64,000 bases of DNA. It comes from Leisingera daeponensis DSM 23529. Its GTDB lineage: Bacteria; Pseudomonadota; Alphaproteobacteria; Rhodobacterales; Rhodobacteraceae. This document shows, piece by piece, positions 26,776 to 35,798 of this stretch. The notes below the pieces were generated by a model. That model saw only the letters and a program-made list of their open reading frames with translations, made no database searches and had not been told where the DNA came from. Position 1 is the stretch's first letter. Each line of letters starts with the position of its first letter. The stretch spans positions 1,054,225 to 1,118,224 of the forward strand of contig NZ_KI421500.1 in the NCBI RefSeq assembly GCF_000473145.1. Reading direction: 5' to 3'. A program made the position numbers and the translations under genes.

Positions 26776-29700
26776 TTATTCAGCGGCCTGTTTCACCGCT
26801 GTTCCGCCCTGACGCAGGGCTGCCAGCAGCTCCTCGCGGCGTTTGGCGGCCTTTTGCTCGTTCGCCATCTTCACCGGACCGAAGCCGCGGATCTGCAGCG
26901 GCAGTTCGGCCAGCGCCAGCAGCGGCTCCATGATCTCAGGCGCGGCTTTCGGCAGCCATTCCTGCATGTCGGCCTCATACTGCTTGATCAGCGCCCGCTC
27001 CATCTTGCGCTCTTCGGTGTAGCCGAAGATGTCGAGCGGCGTGCCGCGCAGGCGTTTCAGCTTGGCCAGCACGCGGAAGCCGCGCTCCATGCCGGCGCCG
27101 AACTTGCGCTTTTGCGGGCGGCCGTTCGGATCGGTGCCGCCCAGCATCGGCGGGGCCAGGTGGTAGGAGAGCTTGAGATCGCCTTCAAACGCCTCTTCCG
27201 CCTTGGCGCGGCTGTCCAGCAGCAGGCGGGCGACCTCGTATTCGTCCTTGTAGGACAACAGCTTGTGATAGCCCTTTGCCACCGCTTCCTTCAGCGCGGG
27301 GTCGCTGATGCCGTCCAGGAGCCTGGCATAGCGCTTGGCCAGGCCCTTGCCCTGATAGGCGACCAGATGATCGGCGCGGAAGGCGATTTTCTCGTCCAGC
27401 GTCTTGGGCTTTTGCACCACCTTGGGCTGGATCAGCCGTGCGGCCTCTTCCGGGTGCAGCACCGCCCAGCGGCCGATGTCAAAGGCGCGCTTGTTGCGCT
27501 CCACTGCGGCGCCGTTCATCTCGATCGCCTGTTCGATGGCTTCATGGCTGACGGGCACCAGCCCCTTCTGCCAGGCGCCGCCGAACACCATCATGTTGGA
27601 GAAGATCGAGTCGCCCATGGTCACGCGCGCCAGTTCGGAGGCGTCAAACAGGTCCAGCCGCTCGCGCAGGCGGGCCTGCAACGCGACCTCCAGCCGGTCG
27701 GTGGGGATCGCGAACTCGGTATTGCGGGTGAATTCGCCGGTGATGATCTCGTGGCTGTTCACCACCGCGCCGGTCTGGCCGGTTGTGGTCAGGCCCAGGG
27801 TCTTGGCGCCCGCACTTACCACCAGGTCGCCGCCGATCAGCGCATGGGCTTCGCCGGTGGCAACGCGGATGGCTGAGATATCCTCGGGCTTCTCGGCAAT
27901 CCGGCAATGGATATGCACCGCGCCGCCCTTCTGGGCGAGGCCGGCCATTTCCATCAGGCCGGCGCCCTTGCCGTCGATCTGCGCCGCCTGCGCCAGCACT
28001 GCGCCGATGGTGACAACGCCGGTGCCGCCGACGCCGGTGATCACCACGTTATGAGTGCCGTCGATTGCCGGCAGCTCCGGTTTCGGCAGATGCGGCAGGT
28101 CGATGGCGGCGGTGGCTTCCTTGCGGATCTTGGCACCTTCCACCGTCACGAAGGACGGGCAGAAGCCGTTGAGGCAGGAGAAGTCCTTGTTGCAGGACGA
28201 CTGATCAATGGCGCGTTTGCGCCCCAGCTCGGTGTCCTTGGGCACGATGGAGACGCAGTTGGACTGCACCCCGCAATCGCCGCAGCCTTCGCAGACGTCG
28301 GAGTTGATGAACACACGCTGGTCCGGATCCGGGAACTGGCCGCGCTTGCGGCGGCGGCGTTTCTCGGCGGCGCAGGTCTGGATGTAGATGATCGCGGACA
28401 CGCCCTCGATCTGTTCGAACTCGCGCTGGATCTTCATCATCTCGGCGCGCTCGTGCATCCGCATGCCGGCCGGGAACAGGGCGGCGTCCACGTCCTCCTT
28501 CTCGTCATAGACCACCGCAATGGTCTTGACGCCCATCGCCTTCAACTCATGCGCGATCTGCTGCGCCGTCAGCCCGCCCTCGGCCTGCTGGCCGCCGGTC
28601 ATCGCCACCGCGTCGTTATACAGGATCTTGTAGGTGATGGTGGTGCCTTCGGCCAATGCCGCCCGGATCGCCTGCACGCCGGAGTGGTTGTAGGTGCCGT
28701 CGCCCAGGTTCTGGAACACGTGCTTTCGCTTGGAGAACGGCGCCTCGCCGACCCAGTTGACGCCCTCGCCGCCCATATGGGTGAAGCCGGTGGTTTCGCG
28801 GTCCATCCACTGCACCATGAAGTGGCAGCCGATACCGGCATAGGCGCGGGAGCCTTCCGGCAGCTTGGTGGAGGAGTTGTGCGGGCAGCCGGAGCAGAAA
28901 TAGGGCAGACGGGTCGCGATTTCCTCGGCGTTGTCGGCGCGGCGGGCGTCATCCAGCGCGGCCATGCCGGCGCGGATCGCCTCGGTCTCGCGGCCCTCCT
29001 CGATCAGGATGCTGCCCAGTTTCTCTGCAATCATGATCGGGTCGAGCGCGTAGCGGGTCGGGAACAGCTCGTCGCGGTGCATGCTGCCGGCGCCGCCCTT
29101 GTACCAGCCATAGACGCGGCGGCCCTTGCGGTTGTCAAAGATCGCTTCCTTGATCTGGATCTCGATCAGCTTGCGCTTTTCCTCGACCACGACAATCAGG
29201 TCCAGCCCTTCGGCCCAATCGTTGAAGCCCTTCATGTCCATTGGCCAGGTCTGACCCACCTTGTAGGTGGTGATGCCGAGGCGCTCTGCCATGTTTTCGT
29301 CGATGTTCAACAGCTTCAGCGCGTGCACCAGGTCGAGCCAGTTCTTGCCGGCGGCGACAAAGCCGATCTTGGCGCCGGGCTTGCCCCACATGCGCTTGTC
29401 CATCTTGTTGGCGTGGCTGAACGCCTCTGCCGCAAAGCGCTTGTAGTCGATGATGCGGTTTTCCTGGCGGAAGCGGTCGTCGTCCAGGCGGATGTTCAGC
29501 CCGTCGGCGGGCATCTCGAAGTCGGGCGCGACCAGCTGCATCCGGTCCGGGCGGGCGTCAACGACCGAGGTCACCTCGATGGTGTCCTTCATGGTCTTGA
29601 GGCCGACCCAAAGGCCGGAGAAGCGGCTGAGCGCATAGCCGTAGATGCCGTAGTCCAGGATCTCCTGCACGCCCGCGGGGCTGACGATCGGCAGGTAGCA

Positions 29701-30195
29701 GTCCAGGAGCGACCATTCCGACTGGTGCAGCACGGTGGAGCTTTCGCCGGTGTGGTCGTCGCCCATCGCCAGCAGGACGCCGCCGTGCTTGGAGGTGCCG
29801 GCCATGTTGGCATGGCGCAGCGCGTCGCCGGAGCGGTCGACGCCCGGACCCTTGCCGTACCACAGGCCGAAGACGCCGTCGTATTTGCCCTCGCCGCGCA
29901 CCTCGGCCTGCTGCGCACCCCAGAGCGCGGTGACCGCCAGATCCTCGTTCAGACCGTACTGAAAGGTGACATCCGCCGCCTTCAGGTGCTTTTCCGCACG
30001 GCTCATCTGCAGGTCCACCGCGCCCAGCGGCGAGCCGCGGTAGCCGGTGACCAGACCGGCCGTGTTGAGGCCTGCCGCCTTGTCGCGGTGCTTCTGCATC
30101 AGCATCAGCCGCACCAGCGCCTGAGTGCCGTTCAGCAGAACCGGCGATTTGGTCAGATCGTATTTATCATTGAGTGAGATCTTTTGCGTGCTCAT
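26776..30195 (-). CDS. indolepyruvate ferredoxin oxidoreductase, fused single-chain form
   Basis: 1139 aa, a fusion of the alpha and beta-type (IorA/IorB) subunits plus a gamma-like domain. It should oxidatively decarboxylate aryl-pyruvates (from Trp, Phe, Tyr) or related 2-oxo acids to acyl-CoA, passing electrons to ferredoxin. Thiamine diphosphate binding is seen in FQNLGDGTYNHSG. A ferredoxin-like cluster region has CEGCGDCGVQSNC, with a further CNKDFSC nearby, and CSGCPHNSST lies further upstream. The gamma-like part has VVITGVGGTGVVTIGAVLAQ. The ATG at 30195 has an AGGAGG site. A divergent LysR-type gene is its probable regulator. Confidence 0.9.
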   Translation of the reverse strand: MSTQKISLNDKYDLTKSPVLLNGTQALVRLMLMQKHRDKAAGLNTAGLVTGYRGSPLGAVDLQMSRAEKHLKAADVTFQYGLNEDLAVTALWGAQQAEVRGEGKYDGVFGLWYGKGPGVDRSGDALRHANMAGTSKHGGVLLAMGDDHTGESSTVLHQSEWSLLDCYLPIVSPAGVQEILDYGIYGYALSRFSGLWVGLKTMKDTIEVTSVVDARPDRMQLVAPDFEMPADGLNIRLDDDRFRQENRIIDYKRFAAEAFSHANKMDKRMWGKPGAKIGFVAAGKNWLDLVHALKLLNIDENMAERLGITTYKVGQTWPMDMKGFNDWAEGLDLIVVVEEKRKLIEIQIKEAIFDNRKGRRVYGWYKGGAGSMHRDELFPTRYALDPIMIAEKLGSILIEEGRETEAIRAGMAALDDARRADNAEEIATRLPYFCSGCPHNSSTKLPEGSRAYAGIGCHFMVQWMDRETTGFTHMGGEGVNWVGEAPFSKRKHVFQNLGDGTYNHSGVQAIRAALAEGTTITYKILYNDAVAMTGGQQAEGGLTAQQIAHELKAMGVKTIAVVYDEKEDVDAALFPAGMRMHERAEMMKIQREFEQIEGVSAIIYIQTCAAEKRRRRKRGQFPDPDQRVFINSDVCEGCGDCGVQSNCVSIVPKDTELGRKRAIDQSSCNKDFSCLNGFCPSFVTVEGAKIRKEATAAIDLPHLPKPELPAIDGTHNVVITGVGGTGVVTIGAVLAQAAQIDGKGAGLMEMAGLAQKGGAVHIHCRIAEKPEDISAIRVATGEAHALIGGDLVVSAGAKTLGLTTTGQTGAVVNSHEIITGEFTRNTEFAIPTDRLEVALQARLRERLDLFDASELARVTMGDSIFSNMMVFGGAWQKGLVPVSHEAIEQAIEMNGAAVERNKRAFDIGRWAVLHPEEAARLIQPKVVQKPKTLDEKIAFRADHLVAYQGKGLAKRYARLLDGISDPALKEAVAKGYHKLLSYKDEYEVARLLLDSRAKAEEAFEGDLKLSYHLAPPMLGGTDPNGRPQKRKFGAGMERGFRVLAKLKRLRGTPLDIFGYTEERKMERALIKQYEADMQEWLPKAAPEIMEPLLALAELPLQIRGFGPVKMANEQKAAKRREELLAALRQGGTAVKQAAE

Positions 30196-30244
30196 CGTGG
30201 CCTCCTCAACCGGGACTAGCTTGCACATTCTGGCGCGCAGAATA

Positions 30245-30261
30245 GGTCATAATTGCTGACC
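30245..30261. promoter_or_regulatory. LysR-type operator candidate (T-N11-A)
   Basis: GGTCA-taattgc-TGACC is a perfect 5-bp inverted repeat with a T-N11-A core, the classic LysR-type binding pattern. It is centred between the oxidoreductase gene and the LysR gene. Confidence 0.75.
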
Positions 30262-30280
30262 TGAATAGTCGCTTTTTTTC

Positions 30281-30307
30281 GTTTTCGCTCGCTTGCGTCA
30301 CGAAAAC
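30281..30307. promoter_or_regulatory. second inverted repeat in the same intergenic region
   Basis: GTTTTCG-N13-CGAAAAC lies closer to the LysR start. It may be another protein site or a structured leader of the LysR mRNA. Confidence 0.4.
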
Positions 30308-30363
30308 TGATACATAACTAAGATTTCATATAGTCGGCCCCAGGCGCACAGAAAGTAACGGAT

Positions 30364-31269
30364 ATGGATTGGGACAAGCTCAGAATATTTCACGCGGTGG
30401 CGGACGCGGGCAGCCTGACCCATGCCGGCGACAAGCTGAACCTGTCGCAATCGGCGGTCAGCCGCCAGATCCGGGCGCTGGAAGAGAGTTTGAACGCCAC
30501 TCTGTTTCACCGTCACGCGCGCGGGCTGATTCTCACCGAACAGGGTGAGCTGCTGTTTGACGCCACCCAGTCCATGTCGGCGCGGCTGGAGGCGGCCTCT
30601 GCCCGTATCCGCGACAGCGAAGAAGAAGTGTTCGGCGAATTGCGGGTGACCACCACCGTGGGCTTTGGCACCCTGTGGCTGGCGCCGCGGCTGACCAAAC
30701 TGTATGAGCAGTACCCCAACCTCAAGATCGACCTGATGCTGGAGGAACGGGTGCTGGACCTGCCGATGCGCGAAGCCGATGTGGCCATCCGCATGAAGGA
30801 GCCGAGCCAGGCCGATCTGGTGCGCAAGCGGCTGATGACCGTGCGCATGGGGCTTTATGCGACGCCGGCCTATCTGGAGAAGCACGGCAATCTGGAAACA
30901 TCCGCCGACATTTCACAGCACCGGCTGATCTGCCAGAACCAGCGCTCGGCCCAGGTGGGCTCTGCCGCGGTTCTGGGCAAGAAGCTGATGGCGGAGGATC
31001 CGGCATCTCTGCTGACCGTCAACAACTATTTCGGCGTGCTGCAGGGGGTGCTGCACAATCTGGGCATCGGCATTCTGCCCGACTATGTGACAGAAGAATT
31101 CCCGCAGCTTGTCGAGGTGCTGCCGGACGAGGACCAGAACGAGGTTCCGGTCTACCTCGCCTATCCGGAAGAACTGCGCCATTCGCAGCGGGTCGGCGCG
31201 TTCCGCGATTTCGTGCAATCCGAGATCATGGAACACCGCAAGCATATGAAGGCGCTGGGCAAGCTGTAA
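30364..31269 (+). CDS. LysR-type transcriptional regulator
   Basis: 301 aa. The N-terminal winged helix-turn-helix is DWDKLRIFHAVADAGSLTHAGDKLNLSQSAVSRQIRALEE (about residues 2-42, given here in outline: SLTHAGDKLNLSQSAVSRQI is the recognition part). The rest is a periplasmic-binding-protein-like effector domain. It is divergent from the oxidoreductase gene and a T-N11-A palindrome lies between them, so it probably controls that gene and itself. The effector is unknown; an aromatic 2-oxo acid would be a reasonable guess. Confidence 0.9.
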   Translation: MDWDKLRIFHAVADAGSLTHAGDKLNLSQSAVSRQIRALEESLNATLFHRHARGLILTEQGELLFDATQSMSARLEAASARIRDSEEEVFGELRVTTTVGFGTLWLAPRLTKLYEQYPNLKIDLMLEERVLDLPMREADVAIRMKEPSQADLVRKRLMTVRMGLYATPAYLEKHGNLETSADISQHRLICQNQRSAQVGSAAVLGKKLMAEDPASLLTVNNYFGVLQGVLHNLGIGILPDYVTEEFPQLVEVLPDEDQNEVPVYLAYPEELRHSQRVGAFRDFVQSEIMEHRKHMKALGKL

Positions 31270-31404
31270 GCCCGTCTGCCGCCGGCACGAGCGGTTCCAG
31301 CCGCAGTGCAGCGGCCGGCCCGCGCGCGGCCGGCCTGTCCCGGGACCGCCGCTCCAGCCATGCAAAAACCGCATAGCAGCATTGACACGCAATTATCCTT
31401 AATC

Positions 31405-31518
31405 CCCTTGAAGGGGCAGGCCCGGAGCCCTAAATGATCCACATGAAGGCGGCGGCAACGCCCCCCTTCATACCTCCCTGTTGGACTTCGGCCGAGCTTA
31501 GTGCTCGGCCTTTTTTTT
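31405..31518 (+). ncRNA. candidate small RNA with anti-Shine-Dalgarno motif
   Basis: A hairpin at 31443-31471 has the arms ATGAAGG / CCTTCAT, an inner GGCG / CGCC and a GCAA tetraloop. It is followed by an unpaired-looking ACCTCCCT (31472-31479), which could pair with Shine-Dalgarno sequences. A perfect intrinsic terminator comes next: GGCCGAGC / GCTCGGCC with a 5-nt loop and eight T (31490-31518). TTGACA at 31382-31387 may be a -35 box but no good -10 was found. The 5' end is therefore uncertain. The layout resembles alphaproteobacterial anti-SD small RNAs; I cannot name the family. Confidence 0.6.
31490..31518 (+). terminator. strong intrinsic terminator of the candidate small RNA
   Basis: An 8-bp perfect GC-rich stem with a 5-nt loop and eight consecutive T. 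It is 220 nt after the LysR stop and not near any other stop codon, so it most likely ends a non-coding transcript. Confidence 0.93.
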
Positions 31519-31907
31519 GCGCAACCGGCTGGCGTGCAAGCACTCTTTCGGCGCTGCAAACACCTGCCCCCCGGCCATCGGCCTTTGCAGCGCCGGTCCG
31601 GCGCAGACCGCCGGCTGCCTGTGCTGCTTAGCACCGGTGCAGGCGCAGCAGCGCGCAAATTGTTGCCCCTCCAGCCGCCTGCATTCGCAATGCTTGTATT
31701 TTCAGCGGTTTGCCCGCCCGCCGCCGTAATTTCCGCCGCTTTCAAAAACCTGCATTGGCATCGGGGCCCGCAGGGCATGGCGGCAGGCCTGCTGCGGCGC
31801 TTGGACGCCGCCCGGGGCATCTGCCGGGGATTCGACTAATTCCACTTCCCCCGCGCTCCTCCTTGCCCTAAAAGGCGCGCAATCGCAGCCATTGGGGACG
31901 TTTACGG
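31519..31907. other. intergenic region upstream of purL, no gene seen
   Basis: 389 nt with GC-rich, non-repetitive sequence. Short open frames exist but none shows a ribosome-binding site with coding character. It probably holds the purL promoter, which I could not place with confidence. Confidence 0.6.
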
Positions 31908-34073
31908 ATGCAGGAACCCGCCATCACGCCTGAATTGATTGCCAATCACGGGCTGAAGCCCGAGGAATACGATCTGATCCTCGAAATCATCGGGCGGGAG
32001 CCGACCTTCACCGAGCTGGGCATCTTCTCGGCGATGTGGAACGAGCACTGCTCTTATAAATCCTCCAAGAAATGGCTGCGCACCCTGCCGACCGAAGGCC
32101 CGCAGGTGATCTGCGGCCCCGGCGAGAACGCGGGCATCGTGGACATCGGCGACGGCGATGCCGTTGTTTTCAAGATGGAAAGCCACAACCACCCCTCTTA
32201 CATCGAACCCTACCAGGGCGCGGCAACCGGGGTTGGCGGCATTCTGCGGGATGTCTTCACCATGGGCGCGCGGCCCATCGCCTCGATGAACTCGCTGTCG
32301 TTCGGGGAAACATCGCACCCCAAGACCCGCCGGCTGGTCAACGGCGTGGTTGAGGGCATCGGCGGCTACGGCAACTGCTTTGGCGTGCCCTGCGTCGGCG
32401 GCGAGGTCCGTTTCCACCCCGCTTACAACGGCAACTGCCTGGTGAACGCATTTGCCGCAGGTCTCGCGCGCACTGACGCGATCTTCTACTCCGCCGCCTC
32501 CGGCGTTGGCATGCCGGTTGTGTACCTGGGCGCCAAAACCGGCCGTGACGGCGTTGGCGGCGCCACCATGGCGTCGGCGGAATTCGACGACACCATCGAG
32601 GAAAAGCGCCCCACCGTTCAGGTCGGCGACCCCTTCACCGAAAAACGCCTGATGGAAGCCACGCTGGAGCTGATGCAGACCGGCGCGGTGATCTCGATCC
32701 AGGACATGGGGGCAGCAGGCCTCACCTGCTCTGCCGTGGAAATGGGCGACAAGGGCAAGCTGGGCGTGCGCCTGGACCTGGAAAAGGTGCCGCAGCGCGA
32801 AGAGAACATGACCGCCTACGAGATGATGCTGTCGGAATCCCAGGAGCGGATGCTGATGGTGCTGAAGCCGGAGCTGGAAGCCGAGGCGCGCGCAGTGTTT
32901 GAGAAGTGGGATCTGGACTTTGCCATCGTCGGCGAAACCATTGCCGAAGACCGCTTCTTGATCATGCACAACGGCGAGGTGAAAGCCGATCTGGTGCTGT
33001 CCAAGCTGTCCTCCACCGCGCCGGAATACGACCGCCCGTGGGTGGAAACCCCTGCGCCTGCGCCGCTGACCGACGCGGATGTGCCGGCCATCGACCCGAT
33101 CGACGGGCTGAAGGCGCTGCTGTCCTCGCCGAACTATGCGGGCAAGCAGTGGGTCTATGAACAGTACGACACCACCGTGATGGGCGACACCCAGCGCCGT
33201 CCGGGCGCGGGCTCCGGCATCGTCCGCGTGCATGGCACCGGCAAGAAGCTGGCGTTCACCTCCGACGTGACCCCGCGCTACGTCAAGGCAAACCCGTTTG
33301 AGGGCGGCAAGCAGGCGGTGGCCGAAGCCTACCGCAACCTGACCGCGGTCGGCGCCAAGCCGCTGGCGACCACCGACAACCTGAACTTCGGCAACCCCGA
33401 AAAACCGGAGATCATGGGCCAGTTCGTCGGCGCCATCAAAGGCATCGGCGAGGCGGTTGCCGCGCTCGACATGCCGATCGTCTCCGGCAACGTGTCGCTC
33501 TACAATGAAACCGACGGCAAGGGCATCCTGCCGACCCCGACCATCGGCGCCGTGGGCCTGATTGCCGCGGGCGAAGAGCCGATCATCGGCGAAGCCCGCG
33601 ACGGCCATGTGGCATTGCTGGTGGGCGAGACGACCGGCCACCTGGGCCAGTCGGCGCTGCTGGCTGAAGTGTTCAACCGTGAAGACGGCGACGCCCCGGC
33701 GGTGGATCTGGAAGCAGAAAAGCGCAACGGCGAGTTCATTCGCGCCAACCGCGATCTGATCAAGGCCTGCACCGACCTCGGCGACGGCGGCTTGGCGCTG
33801 GCAGCGTTCGAGATGGCGGAAGAGGCCGGCGTCGGCGTGCAGATCGACGCAGGCGACACCCCGACCGTGTTCGGCGAAGACCAGGCGCGCTATCTGATCG
33901 CCTGCAACTTCGACCAGGCCGAGGCGCTGATGCTGGCCGCGGGCCAGGCCGGTGTCACCGTCACCACCGTCGGCAAGTTCGGCGGCGACATGGTGAAGAT
34001 CGGCGGCTCCGAAGCATCTCTGGCCGAGCTGAAGGAGATCTTCCGCTCCAGCTTTGCCGCTGCCGTGGCCTGA
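31908..34073 (+). CDS. purL: phosphoribosylformylglycinamidine synthase subunit PurL
   Basis: 721 aa, the small (three-subunit) form. It turns FGAR into FGAM with ATP and ammonia from PurQ in purine synthesis. Motifs include [14 protein letters not shown] near the N-terminus, [24 protein letters not shown], the [13 protein letters not shown] region, [14 protein letters not shown], and [16 protein letters not shown] in the second half of the duplicated fold. purQ and purS are not adjacent in this window. An intrinsic terminator follows. Confidence 0.97.
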   Translation: MQEPAITPELIANHGLKPEEYDLILEIIGREPTFTELGIFSAMWNEHCSYKSSKKWLRTLPTEGPQVICGPGENAGIVDIGDGDAVVFKMESHNHPSYIEPYQGAATGVGGILRDVFTMGARPIASMNSLSFGETSHPKTRRLVNGVVEGIGGYGNCFGVPCVGGEVRFHPAYNGNCLVNAFAAGLARTDAIFYSAASGVGMPVVYLGAKTGRDGVGGATMASAEFDDTIEEKRPTVQVGDPFTEKRLMEATLELMQTGAVISIQDMGAAGLTCSAVEMGDKGKLGVRLDLEKVPQREENMTAYEMMLSESQERMLMVLKPELEAEARAVFEKWDLDFAIVGETIAEDRFLIMHNGEVKADLVLSKLSSTAPEYDRPWVETPAPAPLTDADVPAIDPIDGLKALLSSPNYAGKQWVYEQYDTTVMGDTQRRPGAGSGIVRVHGTGKKLAFTSDVTPRYVKANPFEGGKQAVAEAYRNLTAVGAKPLATTDNLNFGNPEKPEIMGQFVGAIKGIGEAVAALDMPIVSGNVSLYNETDGKGILPTPTIGAVGLIAAGEEPIIGEARDGHVALLVGETTGHLGQSALLAEVFNREDGDAPAVDLEAEKRNGEFIRANRDLIKACTDLGDGGLALAAFEMAEEAGVGVQIDAGDTPTVFGEDQARYLIACNFDQAEALMLAAGQAGVTVTTVGKFGGDMVKIGGSEASLAELKEIFRSSFAAAVA

Positions 34074-34113
34074 GGCGCGGCGCCGCCCCCTGAGGCGGCA
34101 GAGACATGATCCA

Positions 34114-34143
34114 GGGCGGGATGGCACAGCCGTCCCGCCTTTT
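34114..34143 (+). terminator. intrinsic terminator of purL
   Basis: GGCGGGA / TCCCGCC with an extended inner stem and TTTT, 41 nt after the stop. Confidence 0.85.
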
Positions 34144-34149
34144 CCTTTG

Positions 34150-34173
34150 ACACGTCCTTTCACACGTCCTTTC
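34150..34173. repeat. 12-bp tandem duplication
   Basis: Two perfect head-to-tail copies of acacgtcctttc lie 17 nt before the next gene's start. A recent slippage product or a paired protein site are both possible. Confidence 0.8.
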
Positions 34174-34189
34174 AAACCGGGGCCGGCCC

Positions 34190-34708
34190 ATGACCCTTCC
34201 TGAGCTGACAGAGGATTGCAGCCGCTGCGCGGGTCTTTGCTGCGTAGCCTATCCGTTTGAGGCGCATGAGGATTTCGGCCTCCTGAAGGAGGCGGACACG
34301 CCCTGCCCCAACCTTGCTGCGGATTTCCGCTGCACCATCCACGCCGATCTGGTCAAATGCGGTTTTGGCGGCTGCGCCGCCTATTCCTGCGCCGGCGCCG
34401 GCCAGCGGGTGACGCAAGACCTGTTTGACGGCGAAACCTGGCGCGATGACCCGGATCTGCTGCCCCATATGACCCATGCCTTGCGGGTGCTGCGCCCGAT
34501 CCACGAGGCGCTGCTGGTGCTGCAGGAAGCTGCTGCGCTGCCGCTGCCCAAGGACCTGCAGGACCGCTGCGCGGCGCTGACCCGGGCGCTGTGCCCGGAA
34601 AACCCCGCGTCGGTCTGGGACTTCGAGGAGGACAGCGTTCAGGAGGCCCTGGCCAGCCTGCCGGACTTTGTCGAAAGCCTGGCCCCCTTTGCCCGGGACA
34701 GCTGTTAA
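34190..34708 (+). CDS. Cys-rich protein of unknown function, probable metal binder
   Basis: 172 aa. The first ~70 residues contain CSRCAGLCC, CPNL, FRCTIH, KCGFGGC and YSCAGAGQ, giving ten cysteines in a pattern similar to the N-terminal domain of some actinobacterial pentapeptide proteins and loosely to YkgJ-type metal-chelating proteins. The second half is helical with no cysteine until the last residue. A metal site is inference. It follows purL after a terminator, and lies 65 nt upstream of the BolA-like gene. Confidence 0.7.
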   Translation: MTLPELTEDCSRCAGLCCVAYPFEAHEDFGLLKEADTPCPNLAADFRCTIHADLVKCGFGGCAAYSCAGAGQRVTQDLFDGETWRDDPDLLPHMTHALRVLRPIHEALLVLQEAAALPLPKDLQDRCAALTRALCPENPASVWDFEEDSVQEALASLPDFVESLAPFARDSC

Positions 34709-34773
34709 TCCTGCTTGCACAGCCCCCGGCGCCCCCCTACATTTTTGGCAAACAAGACAAAGGACTTCCCCGG

Positions 34774-35010
34774 ATGCCCATGCAAGCCCACGAAATCGAA
34801 GAACTGCTGCGCGCTGCCTTCCCGGATGCCAAGATCCAGGTCGGCGGCACCGATGGCGTTCACATGTCGGCGATGGTCGTCGACGAAAGCTTCCGCGGCA
34901 AGAACCGCGTCCAGCAGCAGCGCGCTGTCTATGCCGCGCTGAAAGGCAAGATGGACGGCCCCGACGGCGACCTGCACGCGCTGGCGCTGACCACCAAGGC
35001 GCCTGAGTAA
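34774..35010 (+). CDS. BolA-family protein
   Basis: 78 aa with the complete BolA fold: an N-terminal helix (AHEIEELLRAAFPDAKIQVGG), a DGVHMSAMVVDESFRGKNRVQQQRAVYAALKG core, and a C-terminal LHALALTTKAP strand. BolA-like proteins pair with monothiol glutaredoxins to carry [2Fe-2S] clusters, and grxD lies 350 nt downstream in the same direction. The ATG at 34774 has AAAGGA upstream; a second ATG six bases later is possible. Confidence 0.93.
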   Translation: MPMQAHEIEELLRAAFPDAKIQVGGTDGVHMSAMVVDESFRGKNRVQQQRAVYAALKGKMDGPDGDLHALALTTKAPE

Positions 35011-35015
35011 GCGCC

Positions 35016-35249
35016 ATGTCCCTGTTCGCCTTTTTCCTGGTGATTGGCATTGTGGTGATGACCGCCTTTGTCGCGGTCGTCTCCCAGCGCCGCCGCCCGC
35101 TGGAGGAGGACGAGACAGACCCGGATTACCACACCCTGCGCTCCGATTATCAGTCGGGCATGGGCGGCGGATCCGTTCGCACTTGGAAGGTTCCCAAAGA
35201 CCCGCAGGAATACGCGCGCTTCTTCGTGCCCAAGAGCAAACGGAAATAG
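35016..35249 (+). CDS. small membrane protein of unknown function
   Basis: 77 aa, five nt after the BolA-like gene. One N-terminal membrane segment (LFAFFLVIGIVVMTAFVAVVS) is followed by RRR and a soluble tail of ~50 residues with TWKVPKDPQEYARFFVPKSKRK at its end. The Pro/Lys-rich tail would face the cytoplasm by the positive-inside rule. I do not recognise the family beyond its being a common neighbour of bolA/grxD in related genomes; that is from memory. Confidence 0.75.
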   Translation: MSLFAFFLVIGIVVMTAFVAVVSQRRRPLEEDETDPDYHTLRSDYQSGMGGGSVRTWKVPKDPQEYARFFVPKSKRK

Positions 35250-35356
35250 CGCTGCACCGGTCCCGGCATGCCCCACGGGGCGGATTGGCAAAACCCTCGA
35301 AATTACCTATATGACGGCCAACGCAAACGGCGCAGCAGCCGAAAGGAAATAGACAT

Positions 35357-35719
35357 ATGACCGACGCAAAAACCCGCATCGACGAAACCGTCAAAGCCCA
35401 TGATGTTGTGCTTTACATGAAAGGCACCAAGGAAATGCCGCAGTGCGGCTTCTCCTCGCGCGTGGCGGCGGTGCTGAACTATATCGGCGTCGACTACACC
35501 GACGTGAACGTGCTGGCGGACGAAGAGATCCGTTCGGGCATCAAGGAATATTCCGACTGGCCGACCATCCCGCAGCTTTACGTCAAGGGCGAATTCGTCG
35601 GCGGCTGCGACATCATCACCGAGATGGCCCTGTCGTCGGAGCTCGATACCCTGTTTGAGGACAACGGCATTTCCTTCAACAAGGAAGCAGCCGACAAGAT
35701 CCGCGAAGCCAACGCCTGA
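35357..35719 (+). CDS. grxD: monothiol glutaredoxin, Grx4 family
   Basis: 120 aa. The monothiol CGFS active site (Cys30) is in [17 protein letters not shown], with [21 protein letters not shown] as the glutathione-binding part. Grx4 proteins bind a [2Fe-2S] cluster with glutathione and deliver it with BolA-type partners. The ATG has an AAAGGA ribosome-binding site. A shared bidirectional terminator follows. Confidence 0.97.
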   Translation: MTDAKTRIDETVKAHDVVLYMKGTKEMPQCGFSSRVAAVLNYIGVDYTDVNVLADEEIRSGIKEYSDWPTIPQLYVKGEFVGGCDIITEMALSSELDTLFEDNGISFNKEAADKIREANA

Positions 35720-35741
35720 TTTCGTCAGCCCTGGCAAGAAA

Positions 35742-35766
35742 AAAAGGCGCCCCAGCGGCGCCTTTT
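35742..35766. terminator. bidirectional terminator between grxD and zapA
   Basis: GGCGCC / GGCGCC-type stem (GGCGCC at 35746, GGCGCC at 35757) with A-rich and T-rich flanks. On the forward strand it ends in TTTT; on the reverse strand in seven T. Confidence 0.9.
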
Positions 35767-35798
35767 CCTTTTCCTGGCAATGGCTTGGGGCAATGCCC

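Noticed and set aside
27907..30177. A 756-codon forward open frame
   Set aside because: It is antisense to the indolepyruvate oxidoreductase, which has clear motifs in its own frame.
31405..31518. tmRNA, 6S RNA or SRP RNA
   Set aside because: The sequence lacks the conserved features of these RNAs that I can recall, and it is too short for tmRNA.
31519..31907. Short open frames upstream of purL
   Set aside because: No ribosome-binding site with consistent codon bias; likely chance frames.
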